Positions 28,037 through 36,960 are shown, counted from the first letter of the stretch. The stretch: DNA of 64,000 nt from Pseudomonas tritici (GCF_014268275.3 NZ_CP077084.1:4774001-4838000), one strand, 5' to 3'. The notes: generated by a model not told the origin, from the sequence alone. Numbers and translations are program-made.

Positions 28037-28612
28037 ATGCTGCGAATCCTGTTGATCAACGACACACCGCGCAAAGTCGGCCGACTTAGGACGGCGCTGA
28101 TCGAGGCCGGTTTTGAAGTCATCGACGAGTCCGGCTTGACCATCGACCTGCCCGCACGCGTCGAAACAGTGCGCCCGGACGTGATCCTGATCGATACCGA
28201 GTCACCGGGCCGTGATGTGATGGAGCAAGTGGTATTGGTCAGCCGCGACCAACCCCGGCCGATTGTGATGTTCACCGACGAACACGACCCAAGCGTGATG
28301 CGCCAGGCTATCAAATCCGGTGTCAGCGCTTATATCGTCGAAGGCATCCAGGCCGAGCGCCTGCAGCCGATCCTCGATGTGGCCATGGCGCGCTTCGAAA
28401 GCGACCAGGCCTTGCGCGCTCAGCTTCACGCTCGAGACCAGCAACTGGCCGAACGCAAGCGCATCGAGCTGGCCAAGGGCATGCTGATGAAAATGAAGGA
28501 ATGCAATGAGGAAGAGGCCTACACCTTGATGCGCCGGCAGGCCATGAGTCGCCAGCAGAAACTGATCCAGGTGGCGGAGCAGATTATCGCCATGAGTGAG
28601 TTGCTCGGCTGA
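28037..28612 (+). CDS. nasT: ANTAR-domain antiterminator response regulator NasT
   Basis: RNA-binding regulator of 191 residues. The N-terminal receiver-like domain (MLRILLINDTPRKV onwards) lacks a full two-component phosphorylation set; signalling is by NasS release. The C-terminal ANTAR domain is clear: RIELAKGMLMKMKECNEEEA and AYTLMRRQAMSRQQKL. The start with ribosome site AGGAGG at 28024-28029 follows nasS closely. Its probable RNA target, two hexaloop hairpins and an overlapping terminator, lies just downstream at 28646-28726, ahead of nasA. Confidence 0.94.
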   Translation: MLRILLINDTPRKVGRLRTALIEAGFEVIDESGLTIDLPARVETVRPDVILIDTESPGRDVMEQVVLVSRDQPRPIVMFTDEHDPSVMRQAIKSGVSAYIVEGIQAERLQPILDVAMARFESDQALRAQLHARDQQLAERKRIELAKGMLMKMKECNEEEAYTLMRRQAMSRQQKLIQVAEQIIAMSELLG

Positions 28613-28645
28613 TGTGGCGCAGCTCTTGCTAAGTAAACATCACAG

Positions 28646-28726
28646 GTAGCCAACGGCGGTTGCCCCTCCACGACAAAGACGTCGCACACCCGGTTTGCCC
28701 TCGCGAACCCGGTGGCGGCGTTTTTT
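28646..28726 (+). promoter_or_regulatory. ANTAR RNA motif and overlapping attenuator in the nasA leader
   Basis: Hairpin 1: GTAGCC (28646-28651), loop AACGGC, GGTTGC (28658-28663). Hairpin 2: CGAC (28671-28674), loop AAAGAC, GTCG (28681-28684). Both loops are hexamers with A at position 1 and G at position 4, the ANTAR-target rule. The 3' arm and loop of hairpin 2 are also the 5' arm of a terminator running to 28720, followed by TTTTTT (28721-28726). NasT binding would favour hairpin 2 and block termination, switching on nasA and the genes behind it. Confidence 0.85.
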
Positions 28727-28822
28727 CGTTTTGGCCCCCGCTAAAGGGGCCGGTGGGGCGGCCTTAACCGGCTGTTCCATCACCAGGCCTTCTTACAAGA
28801 CTCCCAACCGTTGAGGTGCGTG

Positions 28823-30034
28823 ATGAAATCAAGCTTCTGGAAATCCGGGCACACCCCGACCCTGTTTGCCGCGTTCCTGTATTTCGACCTGAGCTTCATG
28901 GTCTGGTACCTGCTGGGCCCACTGGCGATACAAATTGCCGCCGACTTGCACTTGACCACTCAACAGCGCGGCCTGATGGTCGCAACGCCCATCCTCGCCG
29001 GTGCGATTTTGCGCTTTCTGATGGGGATGCTGGCTGACAAGCTGTCGCCGAAGACCGCGGGGCTGATTGGCCAGGTGATTGTGATCTGCGCCCTGTTCGT
29101 CGCCTGGAAGCTGGGAATCCACAGTTACGAGCAAGCCTTGCTGTTGGGCGTGTTCCTCGGCATGGCCGGCGCATCGTTTGCCGTCGCACTGCCACTGGCC
29201 TCCCAATGGTACCCGGCAGAACACCAGGGCAAGGCCATGGGCATCGCCGGCGCGGGCAACTCCGGCACTGTATTCGCCGCATTGTTGGCGCCTGTGCTGG
29301 CGGCCGCTTTTGGCTGGAACAACGTCTTCGGCTTTGCCGTGATTCCACTGGTGTTGACCCTGATTGTCTTTGCCTGGCTGGCGCGCAACGCCCCTGAACG
29401 CCCGAAAGCCAAATCCATGGCTGACTACTTCAAGGCCCTGGGCGACCGTGACAGCTGGTGGTTCATGTTTTTCTACAGCGTGACCTTTGGCGGGTTTATC
29501 GGCCTGGCCAGCGCCCTGCCCGGCTACTTCAACGACCAGTACGGCCTGAGCCCGGTGACCGCCGGTTACTACACCGCCGCCTGCGTGTTCGGCGGCAGCC
29601 TGATGCGCCCCCTGGGTGGCGCCTTGGCGGACCGTTTCGGCGGGATTCGTACCCTGTTGGGCATGTACAGCGTGTCGGCGATTTGTATCGCAGCGGTGGG
29701 TTTCAACCTACCGAGTTCCTACGCGGCACTGGCACTTTTCGTCTGCACGATGCTCGGCCTGGGTGCCGGGAATGGCGCGGTGTTCCAACTGGTGCCACAG
29801 CGTTTCCGTCGCGAGATCGGCGTGATGACCGGCCTGATCGGCATGGCCGGCGGTATCGGCGGTTTTGCTCTGGCGGCGGGCATGGGCGCGATCAAACAAA
29901 GCACCGGCAGCTATCAACTGGCCCTGTGGCTGTTCGCCAGCCTGGGCGTGTTGGCCTGGTTCGGCTTGCATGGCGTGAAGCGTCGCTGGAGGACCACCTG
30001 GGGCTCGGCTGCCGTGACGGCTGCGCGGGTCTGA
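28823..30034 (+). CDS. nasA: Nitrate/nitrite MFS transporter NasA (NarK family)
   Basis: Inner-membrane nitrate importer of the major facilitator superfamily. From the ATG at 28823 (ribosome site GAGGTG) it has 403 residues and about 12 transmembrane segments. Nitrate-signature-like glycine runs are present (GAGNSGTVFAALLAP in the first half; GLIGMAGGIGGFALAAGMG in the second), as is the family RxxxG loop after helix 2 (RFLMGMLADKLSPK). The stop and the next start share one A (TGATG), so it is coupled to the kinase-phosphatase gene. Confidence 0.94.
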   Translation: MKSSFWKSGHTPTLFAAFLYFDLSFMVWYLLGPLAIQIAADLHLTTQQRGLMVATPILAGAILRFLMGMLADKLSPKTAGLIGQVIVICALFVAWKLGIHSYEQALLLGVFLGMAGASFAVALPLASQWYPAEHQGKAMGIAGAGNSGTVFAALLAPVLAAAFGWNNVFGFAVIPLVLTLIVFAWLARNAPERPKAKSMADYFKALGDRDSWWFMFFYSVTFGGFIGLASALPGYFNDQYGLSPVTAGYYTAACVFGGSLMRPLGGALADRFGGIRTLLGMYSVSAICIAAVGFNLPSSYAALALFVCTMLGLGAGNGAVFQLVPQRFRREIGVMTGLIGMAGGIGGFALAAGMGAIKQSTGSYQLALWLFASLGVLAWFGLHGVKRRWRTTWGSAAVTAARV

Positions 30035-31704
30035 TGAGCCTGCAACTGAGCGTCGCCCAAGCCAGTGCCATCGGCCCACGGGCGGAAAACCAGGACGCGC
30101 TGCGGGTGGTGACTCCTGTGGCCGAACTGGCGGCGAGCAAAGGTTACTTGTGCGCCATCGCCGACGGCGTAAGCCAGTGCGCCGACGGTGGTCTGGCCGC
30201 GCGCACGACCCTGCAGGCGCTGGCGTTGGATTACTACGCCACGCCGCAAACCTGGGGCGTGGCCCAGGCCCTGGAACGTTTGCTGCTGGCACAGAATCGC
30301 TGGCTGCAGGCGAATGGCGGTGGTCAGCCCTTGCTGACCACCCTCAGCGCCCTGGTGTTTCGCGGCCAGCGCTTTACCCTGGCGCACGTCGGCGATTGCC
30401 GGGCCTATCGTTGGCTGGATGGCGAATTGCAGCGCATCAGCGAGGATCACGTGTGGGAACAACCGGGCATGCAACATGTGCTCAAGCGCGCGCTCGGCCT
30501 GGATCAACACCTGGTGTTGGATTTTCTCGACGGCCAACTGCGCGAAGGCGAATGTTTCCTGCTGCTCAGTGATGGCGTATGGGCGACGTTGGGTGATCAG
30601 AGCATCCGCGCGATTTTACGCGAGCAAACGGACCTGGATCTGGCGGTCAACACGCTGGTGAGCGCCGCACACCTGGCCGGCAGCCAAGACAATGCCAGCG
30701 CACTGCTGGTGCGCATCGACAGCCTAGGTGCAGCCACGCTCGGCGACGCCTTGGTGCAGTTGCAGCAATGGCCCCTGCCACCACCGCTGAAAGCCGGGCA
30801 ACACTTCGAAGGCTGGCACGTGGAGACCGTTCTGGCGCAAAGCCGACAGTCGTTGTTGTACCGGGTAAGGGACGCCCAGCAGCAACCCTGGCTGCTGAAA
30901 ACCCTGCCGTTGAGCCGTGACGATGATCGCGACGCCGGCCAGGCATTGCTGTCGGAGGAATGGTTTTTAAGGCGGGTTGCAGGGCGGGCATTTCCTGAAG
31001 TGCATGTCGCCAGCGGGCGCCAGCATCTGTACTACGTGATGCGTGAATATTCCGGTGAAACCCTGGCTGAACTGTTCCAGCGCCAAGGTCCATTGCCCCT
31101 GGCGCAATGGCAGTCTATGGCCGAACGCTTGCTGCGGGCGGTGGGGATGCTGCATCGGCGGCAGATCCTGCACCGTGATATCAAGCCGGAAAACCTCCTG
31201 CTGGGGGACGACGGCGAACTGCGGGTGCTGGATTTCGGCCTGGCGTACTGCCCAGGCCTGTCGGAAGACCATCCCCATGCACTGCCGGGCACGCCAAGCT
31301 TCATAGCACCGGAGGCATTCAATGGCGACCGTCCTACGGCCCAACAGGATTTATACAGTGTCGGCGTCGCCCTTTATTACCTGCTGACCGGGCATTACCC
31401 CTACGGTGAAATCGAAGCCTTCCAACGGCCAAGGTTTACCCACCCTGTCAGCGCCAGCCGCTATCGCCCCGACCTGCCGGATTGGTTGCCCCTGAGCCTG
31501 GAAAGGGCCGTGGCTGCCCATCCGACAAACCGCTATGAAACCGCCGAAGAGTGGTTGCGGGTGCTGGAACAGGCTGACCGGCAGGAACTGAGCATCCGCC
31601 CCAGGCCGTTGCTGGAGCGTGAACCCTTGAAGGTCTGGCGCGCGCTGGGGTTGATCTCAATGCTGATCAACCTGGTGCTGTTGTACTCACTCTTTCACAG
31701 CTGA
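30034..31704 (+). CDS. Bifunctional PP2C phosphatase / Ser-Thr kinase with C-terminal membrane anchor
   Basis: A 556-residue fusion. Residues 1-235 are a PP2C phosphatase (ENQDAL, CAIADGVSQCADGG, HVGDCRAYR, LLLSDGVW, DNASALLVR). Residues 265-520 are a Hanks-type kinase with catalytic loop HRDIKPEN at 380-387, DFG at 400-402, and GTPSFIAPE; the glycine-rich loop is weak (YRVRDAQQQPWLLK). A single hydrophobic helix ends the protein. It begins inside the nasA stop. The same position beside nasA is occupied by PA1782 in P. aeruginosa. Its substrate is unknown; context suggests nitrogen assimilation. Confidence 0.9.
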   Translation: MSLQLSVAQASAIGPRAENQDALRVVTPVAELAASKGYLCAIADGVSQCADGGLAARTTLQALALDYYATPQTWGVAQALERLLLAQNRWLQANGGGQPLLTTLSALVFRGQRFTLAHVGDCRAYRWLDGELQRISEDHVWEQPGMQHVLKRALGLDQHLVLDFLDGQLREGECFLLLSDGVWATLGDQSIRAILREQTDLDLAVNTLVSAAHLAGSQDNASALLVRIDSLGAATLGDALVQLQQWPLPPPLKAGQHFEGWHVETVLAQSRQSLLYRVRDAQQQPWLLKTLPLSRDDDRDAGQALLSEEWFLRRVAGRAFPEVHVASGRQHLYYVMREYSGETLAELFQRQGPLPLAQWQSMAERLLRAVGMLHRRQILHRDIKPENLLLGDDGELRVLDFGLAYCPGLSEDHPHALPGTPSFIAPEAFNGDRPTAQQDLYSVGVALYYLLTGHYPYGEIEAFQRPRFTHPVSASRYRPDLPDWLPLSLERAVAAHPTNRYETAEEWLRVLEQADRQELSIRPRPLLEREPLKVWRALGLISMLINLVLLYSLFHS

Positions 31705-31730
31705 CGTCATCCCTGGACGAGGAAAAACCT

Positions 31731-32474
31731 ATGAACGCAAAAGTCTGGCTGGTAGGCGCAGGTCCCGGTGACCCGGAGCTGTTGACCCTCAAGGCCGTTC
31801 GGGCCATGCGCGAAGCCGATGTGGTACTGATCGATGATCTGGTCAACCCGGCGGTGCTGGAACACTGTGCTCAAGCGCGGGTGATTACCGTGGGCAAACG
31901 CGGTGGCTGTCGCTCGACTCCACAGGATTTTATCCACCGCCTGATGCTGCGTTATGCGCGCCAAGGCAAATGCGTGGTGCGGCTCAAGGGTGGCGACCCG
32001 TGCATTTTCGGCCGCGGTGGTGAAGAAGCAGTGTGGTTGCGTGAGCGAGGCGTCGAGGTGGAATTGGTCAACGGGATTACTGCCGGCTTGGCCGGCGCTA
32101 CGAATTGCGCGGTTCCGTTGACGTTACGCGGGGTAAGCCGTGGCGTGACCCTGGTCACGGCGCACACTCAGGACGACAGCAGCCTGAATTGGCGTGCGCT
32201 GGCAGAGGGCGGGACAACCTTGGTGGTGTATATGGGCGTGGCGAAACTGGAGGAAATTCGCCAGCAATTGCTGGATGGCGGGATGACGCCGGATATGCCG
32301 GTGGCGATGATTGAAAATGCATCGTTGCCGCAGCAAAGGGAATGCCGCAGCGATCTGTCCCATATGCATGAGGATGCCCGTGCGTTTGCCCTGAAGAGCC
32401 CGGCAATCCTGGTGATCGGCCGCGTTGCCGCCACCGAACAGGCTGTTTGCCTGGCAGAGGCAGCCCGCGCCTGA
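31731..32474 (+). CDS. cobA: Uroporphyrinogen-III C-methyltransferase
   Basis: Adds two methyl groups to uroporphyrinogen III to give precorrin-2, the precursor of siroheme and cobalamin. It has 247 residues. Typical motifs are GAGPGDPELLTLKA at the N-terminus, VRLKGGDPCIFGRGGEE, and GITAGLAGATNCAVPLT. In nitrate-assimilation operons a second cobA supplies siroheme for nitrite reductase. Here it follows the kinase gene after only 26 bases and no reductase gene is present, which is unexpected. A bidirectional terminator follows. Confidence 0.94.
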   Translation: MNAKVWLVGAGPGDPELLTLKAVRAMREADVVLIDDLVNPAVLEHCAQARVITVGKRGGCRSTPQDFIHRLMLRYARQGKCVVRLKGGDPCIFGRGGEEAVWLRERGVEVELVNGITAGLAGATNCAVPLTLRGVSRGVTLVTAHTQDDSSLNWRALAEGGTTLVVYMGVAKLEEIRQQLLDGGMTPDMPVAMIENASLPQQRECRSDLSHMHEDARAFALKSPAILVIGRVAATEQAVCLAEAARA

Positions 32475-32486
32475 GGCAAATCCCAG

Positions 32487-32521
32487 GCGAAAAAAAGCCC
32501 GGCCTAAGCCGGGCTTTTTTC
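32487..32521. terminator. Bidirectional terminator between cobA and oprF
   Basis: AAAAAAAGCCCGGC and GCCGGGCTTTTTT flank a CTAA-type loop. It serves both convergent genes. Confidence 0.92.
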
Positions 32522-32534
32522 TACAACTCAGTAA

Positions 32535-33515
32535 TTACTGAGCGGTAGCTTCAACCGACGCTTCTACGCGACGGTTAACAGCGCGACCAGCTTCAGTTGC
32601 GTTGTCAGCAACTGGGCGGGATTCGCCGTAACCTACTGCAGTTACACGGCTTGGAGCAACGCCGTCTTTAACCAGGACTTGCTTAACAGCGTCAGCACGA
32701 CGCTGGGACAGCTTCTGGTTGTAAGCGTCTGGACCTACGGAGTCAGTGTGACCAGCAACTTCTACGTTGGTAGCTGGGTACTGAGCCATGAAGTCGGCCA
32801 GGTTTTTAACGTCGCCGTAGCTGTTAGGCTTAACAACAGCCTTGTCGAAGTCGAACTTAACGTCCAGCTCAACACGAACAACCTGAGCAACTGGAGCTTC
32901 TGGCTCTGGAGTTGGCTCTGGAGCTGGTGCTGGGGTAGGAGCTGGAGCTGCTGCGCCAGCGTTACCGCCGAAGTTCACGCCCAGGCCGACCAGTGCGGAG
33001 TAGTCCCACTTGCCGTTGTCCAGACCGTAGTCAGCTTCAACACCGGCACGAGCGTACAGGTTGTTGGTGAAGTAGTACTTCACGCCAGTACCAACGGTAG
33101 CGAAAGTGGTCTGGTCGCGACCGCTGTGGCCGTCAGCTTGAACGTTGGTACGGCTCTGGTGGCCGAAACCGCCTTCTACGTACGGACGCAGGCTGTCTAC
33201 GCCAGCTTGACCGAAGTGATACTGGGCAACCAGGCTGCCGGTATCGCCTTTGATCTTCTGGTTACCAGTACCGTCGTTCGAACGGGTGTGGTTGGTCTTG
33301 TCGTAGGACAGGTTCAAGGACAGGTCGTCGGTCAGGAAGTAACCGATGCGAGCGCCAGGATTGAAGCCGTCTTCGATGTGCTTGACGCTATCGTTGTACT
33401 GCTTCTTGTAGAACAGCTCGCCTTCAACTGCGCCTTGGCCTTGTGCCAGAACGCCGAAAGAAGTAGCGGCAATAAGAGAACCAATGGCCAAGCCCAAGGT
33501 GTTTTTCAGTTTCAT
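32535..33515 (-). CDS. oprF: Major outer-membrane protein OprF (OmpA family porin)
   Basis: Links the outer membrane to peptidoglycan and forms a porin. It has 326 residues. A signal peptide ends after GVLAQ near residue 25. The N-terminal eight-stranded barrel ends in aromatic-rich strands. A proline/alanine hinge (repeated AP, EP units) lies near residues 188-208, and the C-terminal OmpA peptidoglycan-binding domain has VAGHTDSVG and LSQRRADAVK. Codons are strongly biased, fitting high expression. It lies 107 bases downstream of sigX on the same strand, the standard arrangement in which SigX drives oprF. Confidence 0.97.
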   Translation of the reverse strand: MKLKNTLGLAIGSLIAATSFGVLAQGQGAVEGELFYKKQYNDSVKHIEDGFNPGARIGYFLTDDLSLNLSYDKTNHTRSNDGTGNQKIKGDTGSLVAQYHFGQAGVDSLRPYVEGGFGHQSRTNVQADGHSGRDQTTFATVGTGVKYYFTNNLYARAGVEADYGLDNGKWDYSALVGLGVNFGGNAGAAAPAPTPAPAPEPTPEPEAPVAQVVRVELDVKFDFDKAVVKPNSYGDVKNLADFMAQYPATNVEVAGHTDSVGPDAYNQKLSQRRADAVKQVLVKDGVAPSRVTAVGYGESRPVADNATEAGRAVNRRVEASVEATAQ

Positions 33516-33622
33516 CCGTTAAATCCCCATCTGGTGATTGTAAAGCAGTCCCACAAACCGGGGGACAACTCGGCGACAAGTCTAACAGAACTTGCCTACA
33601 CGTAAGAGATATTTGCCACGCA

Positions 33623-34213
33623 CTAAGTTTCAGTCTCGCCCGCAAATTTCTCACGTAATTTATCAAGAGCACGTTTGTAACGCATTTTTGTAGCACTCAA
33701 ACCCATGTGCATGATGTCAGCGATTTCCTGAAATTCCAGCTCTGCGACAAATCGTAGCACCAGAATTTCGCGGTCAATCGGGTTCACATACACCAACCAG
33801 CGATCAAGTCCGCCCTTATCCTCGGGTGCCGGCGCCTTTTCTTCAGACGCCTCCTCAAGGGGGTCAAGACTCAAGGCGTCCATCAAGCGACGCTTTCGCC
33901 GTTCCTTCCGATACTGCGTGATGCACTCGTTGTACGTGATGCTGTACAGCCACGTCTTGAACTTCGATTTGCCCTCGAAGTTCTTCAGGCCGTAAAGCAC
34001 CTTGAGCATCACTTCCTGACAGACATCATCCGCATCTCTATCGTTCCCTAAATACCTTGAACAAACGTTGAACAGAGTGCGTTGATATCTGCGCATCAAT
34101 TCTTCATACGCACGAGTTACGTGAAACAGCTCCGTGTGCGAGCGCGCGACCAACTCCTCATCAGAGAGCTCACGGGGGTCATAGCGCGTGGACAGCGTTT
34201 GGGCTTTATTCAA
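33623..34213 (-). CDS. sigX: ECF sigma factor SigX
   Basis: RNA-polymerase sigma factor of 196 residues that responds to envelope and osmotic stress. Region 2 is visible (YEELMRRYQRTLFNVCSRYLG, DADDVCQEVMLKVLYGL, FKTWLYSITYNEC), followed by an acidic linker and region 4 (LRFVAELEFQEIADIMHMGLSATKMRYKRAL). The order crfX-cmpX-sigX-oprF is conserved in Pseudomonas. There is no adjacent anti-sigma gene; CmpX is the membrane partner gene upstream. Confidence 0.96.
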   Translation of the reverse strand: MNKAQTLSTRYDPRELSDEELVARSHTELFHVTRAYEELMRRYQRTLFNVCSRYLGNDRDADDVCQEVMLKVLYGLKNFEGKSKFKTWLYSITYNECITQYRKERRKRRLMDALSLDPLEEASEEKAPAPEDKGGLDRWLVYVNPIDREILVLRFVAELEFQEIADIMHMGLSATKMRYKRALDKLREKFAGETET

Positions 34214-34300
34214 AACAAGTCGTGCCGACAGTCAGGTCAATGTCCGCCACAGCCCGGTCAGCCGGGTTCGCGGCGGCGTACATTAGCAGGGTTTTCCGGA

Positions 34301-35125
34301 TTAGCGGCTACTGACCTGCTGCTCGAGGAGAATCCGATTGGACAACGACACCAGGTCGCCGTCATCGGTGAGCACGGTCGTCTTGACTGTGCCGATCTCT
34401 TCGATTTGCCCTTCGACCTCGCCCACACGCACCTGTTGCCCTACCTGATACAGCTCACGCACATAGATTCCCGCAAGAATCTGACCGGCAATTTCCCGGC
34501 TTCCCAAGCCCATGGCCAGCGCAACGGCCAGACCAACGGTAATCAAAACGATCACAATCACGTGGTTGAGCAGGTCAGTCTTGACCTCCAACTGGCTGAT
34601 CGCGACCGAAATACTGATGATGATCACCAGTCCCTGAGCAATTCGCCCAAGACCGGCGGCATAGTCCAGCCCCACTCCTTCAGCGGCGCCGCGCACCAGC
34701 CCATTGGCCAATTGCGCCAGCAAAACGCCTACCAGCAGTACCAGCGCGCCGCCGAAAACCTTCGGCAAATACAGCGCCAGCATGTCGAGCGTAGCTGAAA
34801 CTCGCTCAAGTCCAAGGGATTGAGCCGCAGAAACCAGAAAAATCAGCAAAACAAACCAATAAACGATCTTGCCGATCAATGTGGAGATCGGCACCTGCAG
34901 CCCTGCGCGGCCCAGCAGCTTAGTCAGGCCAGTGCCTGCCATCAAGCGGTCGAGGCCCAATTTTGCAAGCAGCTTGGACAGCAGGGTGTCGAGCAACTTG
35001 GCCACGACAAAGCCCAGCAGTACCAGTACCAGTGCACCAAACAGGTTGGGAATGAAATTCGCCACCTTGGTCCACAATGCAGTCATCGCAGTGACCAGGC
35101 TCTGGGTCCAGAGATCAAGTTCCAT
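34301..35125 (-). CDS. cmpX: CmpX, mechanosensitive-channel-family membrane protein
   Basis: Inner-membrane protein of 274 residues with four or five hydrophobic segments and a C-terminal MscS-like beta domain (AGQILAGIYVRELYQVGQQVRVGEVEGQIEEIG). It sits two bases after crfX and 87 bases before sigX, and is thought to affect SigX activity and membrane stress. The ATG at 35125 was chosen; a TTG two codons earlier, overlapping the crfX stop, is also possible and has closer AAGG spacing. Confidence 0.92.
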   Translation of the reverse strand: MELDLWTQSLVTAMTALWTKVANFIPNLFGALVLVLLGFVVAKLLDTLLSKLLAKLGLDRLMAGTGLTKLLGRAGLQVPISTLIGKIVYWFVLLIFLVSAAQSLGLERVSATLDMLALYLPKVFGGALVLLVGVLLAQLANGLVRGAAEGVGLDYAAGLGRIAQGLVIIISISVAISQLEVKTDLLNHVIVIVLITVGLAVALAMGLGSREIAGQILAGIYVRELYQVGQQVRVGEVEGQIEEIGTVKTTVLTDDGDLVSLSNRILLEQQVSSR

Positions 35126-35127
35126 AT

Positions 35128-35373
35128 TCAATCAGCCTTATCAGCAGTGCGAGCAAGAGGTTTACGACGGGAAACCGGCGATACGTGGGCCGAACCGTTG
35201 TTCAGGGCCATCATCAACGCCGGTACCCAGCGGCCGAGCAGACCGAACAGGTCACCCGCACCCACCTGACGGTTGGCGGTTTTCAACACGCGACCCAGGC
35301 AAGCATCGTCGTCACGGTTGGACGGCGAGGCATTGAGCATGTCACGCAAAGACTGTTCGAACGGATCGTGCAT
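35128..35373 (-). CDS. crfX: CrfX small conserved protein
   Basis: An 81-residue protein starting at MHDPFEQSLRDML; an in-frame start five codons earlier is less likely. It has a leucine/tryptophan-containing middle (GDLFGLLGRWVPALMMAL) and a basic tail. No catalytic motif is seen. It is the first gene before cmpX and sigX, matching the crfX position described in pseudomonads, where its role is not well known. Confidence 0.82.
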   Translation of the reverse strand: MHDPFEQSLRDMLNASPSNRDDDACLGRVLKTANRQVGAGDLFGLLGRWVPALMMALNNGSAHVSPVSRRKPLARTADKAD

Positions 35374-35459
35374 ATAGACCTCTCGCAAGTGATTTAAAAG
35401 ACGAGGGTAAAATTCTTGAGGTCACATAGGCCCCTTCCTACGTTCAGCTCATATTCAGC

Positions 35460-36455
35460 TCAAACCCAGCGCAATCGTCGAAAAAGCCACCACTGGCCGA
35501 GCGCAACCGAGGCCATCAACAGGCACGCAATCATGAATCCATAGGGGCTGGCGGAGAACGGAATCCCCCCCACATTTATACCCAGCAGACCGGTGAGAAA
35601 ACTCATCGGCAGGAAGATCCCGGTAATGATCCCGAAGCGGTACATGGTGCGGTTCATACGCACGCTCAAGCGCCGATCTTCGGCCTCAAGCACAAGCCCC
35701 ACGCGCTCTCGGGTCAATTCGAGCTCTTCCAGATAACGGGTCAGGCTGTTGTTCAATTCGTTCCAGTAGTCGGCATCGTCGTCACAGAACCACGGTAATT
35801 TGATGCGTGTGAGCTGGGCAAAAATATCCCGCTGCGGCGCGAGGAATCGCTTCAGCCCGGCCGCTCTCCGGCGGATCTGCAAAATGCTGCCATGTTCCGG
35901 GGTATACCGTTCGTCGGTATCGAGTTTTTCTTCCTCGGCGTCGACGACTTCCGACAGGTCGGCGACCAAATCCTGCACTTTATGGGTCAGGTACTGCGCC
36001 ATATAAAGGATGAGTTCCGAAGCGGTTCTAGGCCCCTTACCGTCCGCCAATTGCACCAGCAGCTCATCAGTGGCGCGCAACGGGCGCAATCGCAGGGAAA
36101 TCACACGGCTGGCCGCTGCGAAAATACGCACCGAAACCATATCTTCCGGTTCTGCGCCCGGGTTGAGGTTGACCCCACGCAGGAACAACAGCAATTCCGA
36201 GTCCGGCAGCGGCAACAGACGCGGCCGGGTATTTTCCTCCAGCAACAGGTCACAGGCGAACTCACTCAACCCACTGGATTTACGCAACCAGGTCTGGGTT
36301 TGCGGGTGGCTGCGATCCCAATGCAGCCAGAGGCTTTCCTGGGGCTGCAGTTGCAAATCATCGAGCTCAGTCCGGGCAATCGAACGCGCACCGCCTTTAC
36401 CGTCCAGCACCAGGGCATGCACCAGCCCCCATTGCGCGTTTTCTTCCTCGAACAT
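35460..36455 (-). CDS. cmaX: CorA/ZntB-family divalent-cation transporter (CmaX-like)
   Basis: A 331-residue protein with a large cytoplasmic N-terminal domain and two C-terminal transmembrane helices (FGIITGIFLPMSFLTGLLG and the final YGFMIACLLMASVALG). The pore-loop signature is GIN (LLGINVGGIP) instead of the CorA GMN, which points to the ZntB side of the family. The same gene lies next to crfX in P. aeruginosa as cmaX. The ion (Mg, Zn or other) is not determined by sequence. Confidence 0.9.
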   Translation of the reverse strand: MFEEENAQWGLVHALVLDGKGGARSIARTELDDLQLQPQESLWLHWDRSHPQTQTWLRKSSGLSEFACDLLLEENTRPRLLPLPDSELLLFLRGVNLNPGAEPEDMVSVRIFAAASRVISLRLRPLRATDELLVQLADGKGPRTASELILYMAQYLTHKVQDLVADLSEVVDAEEEKLDTDERYTPEHGSILQIRRRAAGLKRFLAPQRDIFAQLTRIKLPWFCDDDADYWNELNNSLTRYLEELELTRERVGLVLEAEDRRLSVRMNRTMYRFGIITGIFLPMSFLTGLLGINVGGIPFSASPYGFMIACLLMASVALGQWWLFRRLRWV

Positions 36456-36468
36456 CCTCACTCCTGTC

Positions 36469-36960
36469 TTATTCAGGCATTTTCAGCGGGCTGGGTGAAA
36501 CGATCACGCCGTTGTTATCGGCGTATACGTATTCACCCGGGCGAAACGTCACGCCTGCAAACGTGACCACTACGTTCAGGTCACCGATACCGCGCTTGTC
36601 AGTCTTCATCGGATGGCTGGCCAGCGCCTGAATACCCAGGTCGGTCTGGGCGATCACATCGACGTCACGGATGCAGCCGTAGATCACCAGGCCTTCCCAG
36701 CCGTTTTTCGCGGCTTTCTCGGCAATCATGTCGCCCAGCAGCGCGCGGCGCAGCGAACCACCCCCGTCGACCACCAGCACCTTGCCAGCGCCAGGCTGGT
36801 CGGCTTGTTCCTTGACCAGGGAGTTATCTTCGAAGCATTTGATGGTGACAATCTCGCCGCCAAACGAATCTCGGCCGCCGAAATTGCTGAACATCGGCTC
36901 CAGCACTTGCACCAGGTCCGGGTAGGCGTCGCACAGGTCGGGAGTCACGTAATGGTTCAT
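36469..36960 (-). CDS. rraA: RraA-family protein (RNase E regulator / 4-hydroxy-4-methyl-2-oxoglutarate aldolase type)
   Basis: From [13 protein letters not shown] with AAGGAA ribosome site it has 163 residues, the family length. Conserved segments include [14 protein letters not shown], the [19 protein letters not shown] loop and the [12 protein letters not shown] arginine-aspartate pair that binds metal and substrate in aldolase members. Some homologues inhibit RNase E, others are aldolases; sequence does not decide. It is downstream of nothing obvious and 14 bases before cmaX. Confidence 0.9.
   Translation of the reverse strand: MNHYVTPDLCDAYPDLVQVLEPMFSNFGGRDSFGGEIVTIKCFEDNSLVKEQADQPGAGKVLVVDGGGSLRRALLGDMIAEKAAKNGWEGLVIYGCIRDVDVIAQTDLGIQALASHPMKTDKRGIGDLNVVVTFAGVTFRPGEYVYADNNGVIVSPSPLKMPE

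Noticed and set aside
26914..28314. Minus-strand frame of 466 codons across nasS and nasT
   Set aside because: It lies antisense to two recognised genes and is without family similarity.
28731..28780. Second GC-rich hairpin in the nasA leader (GGCCCC/GGGGCC) as another terminator
   Set aside because: No T run follows it, so it was not called; it may only be leader structure.
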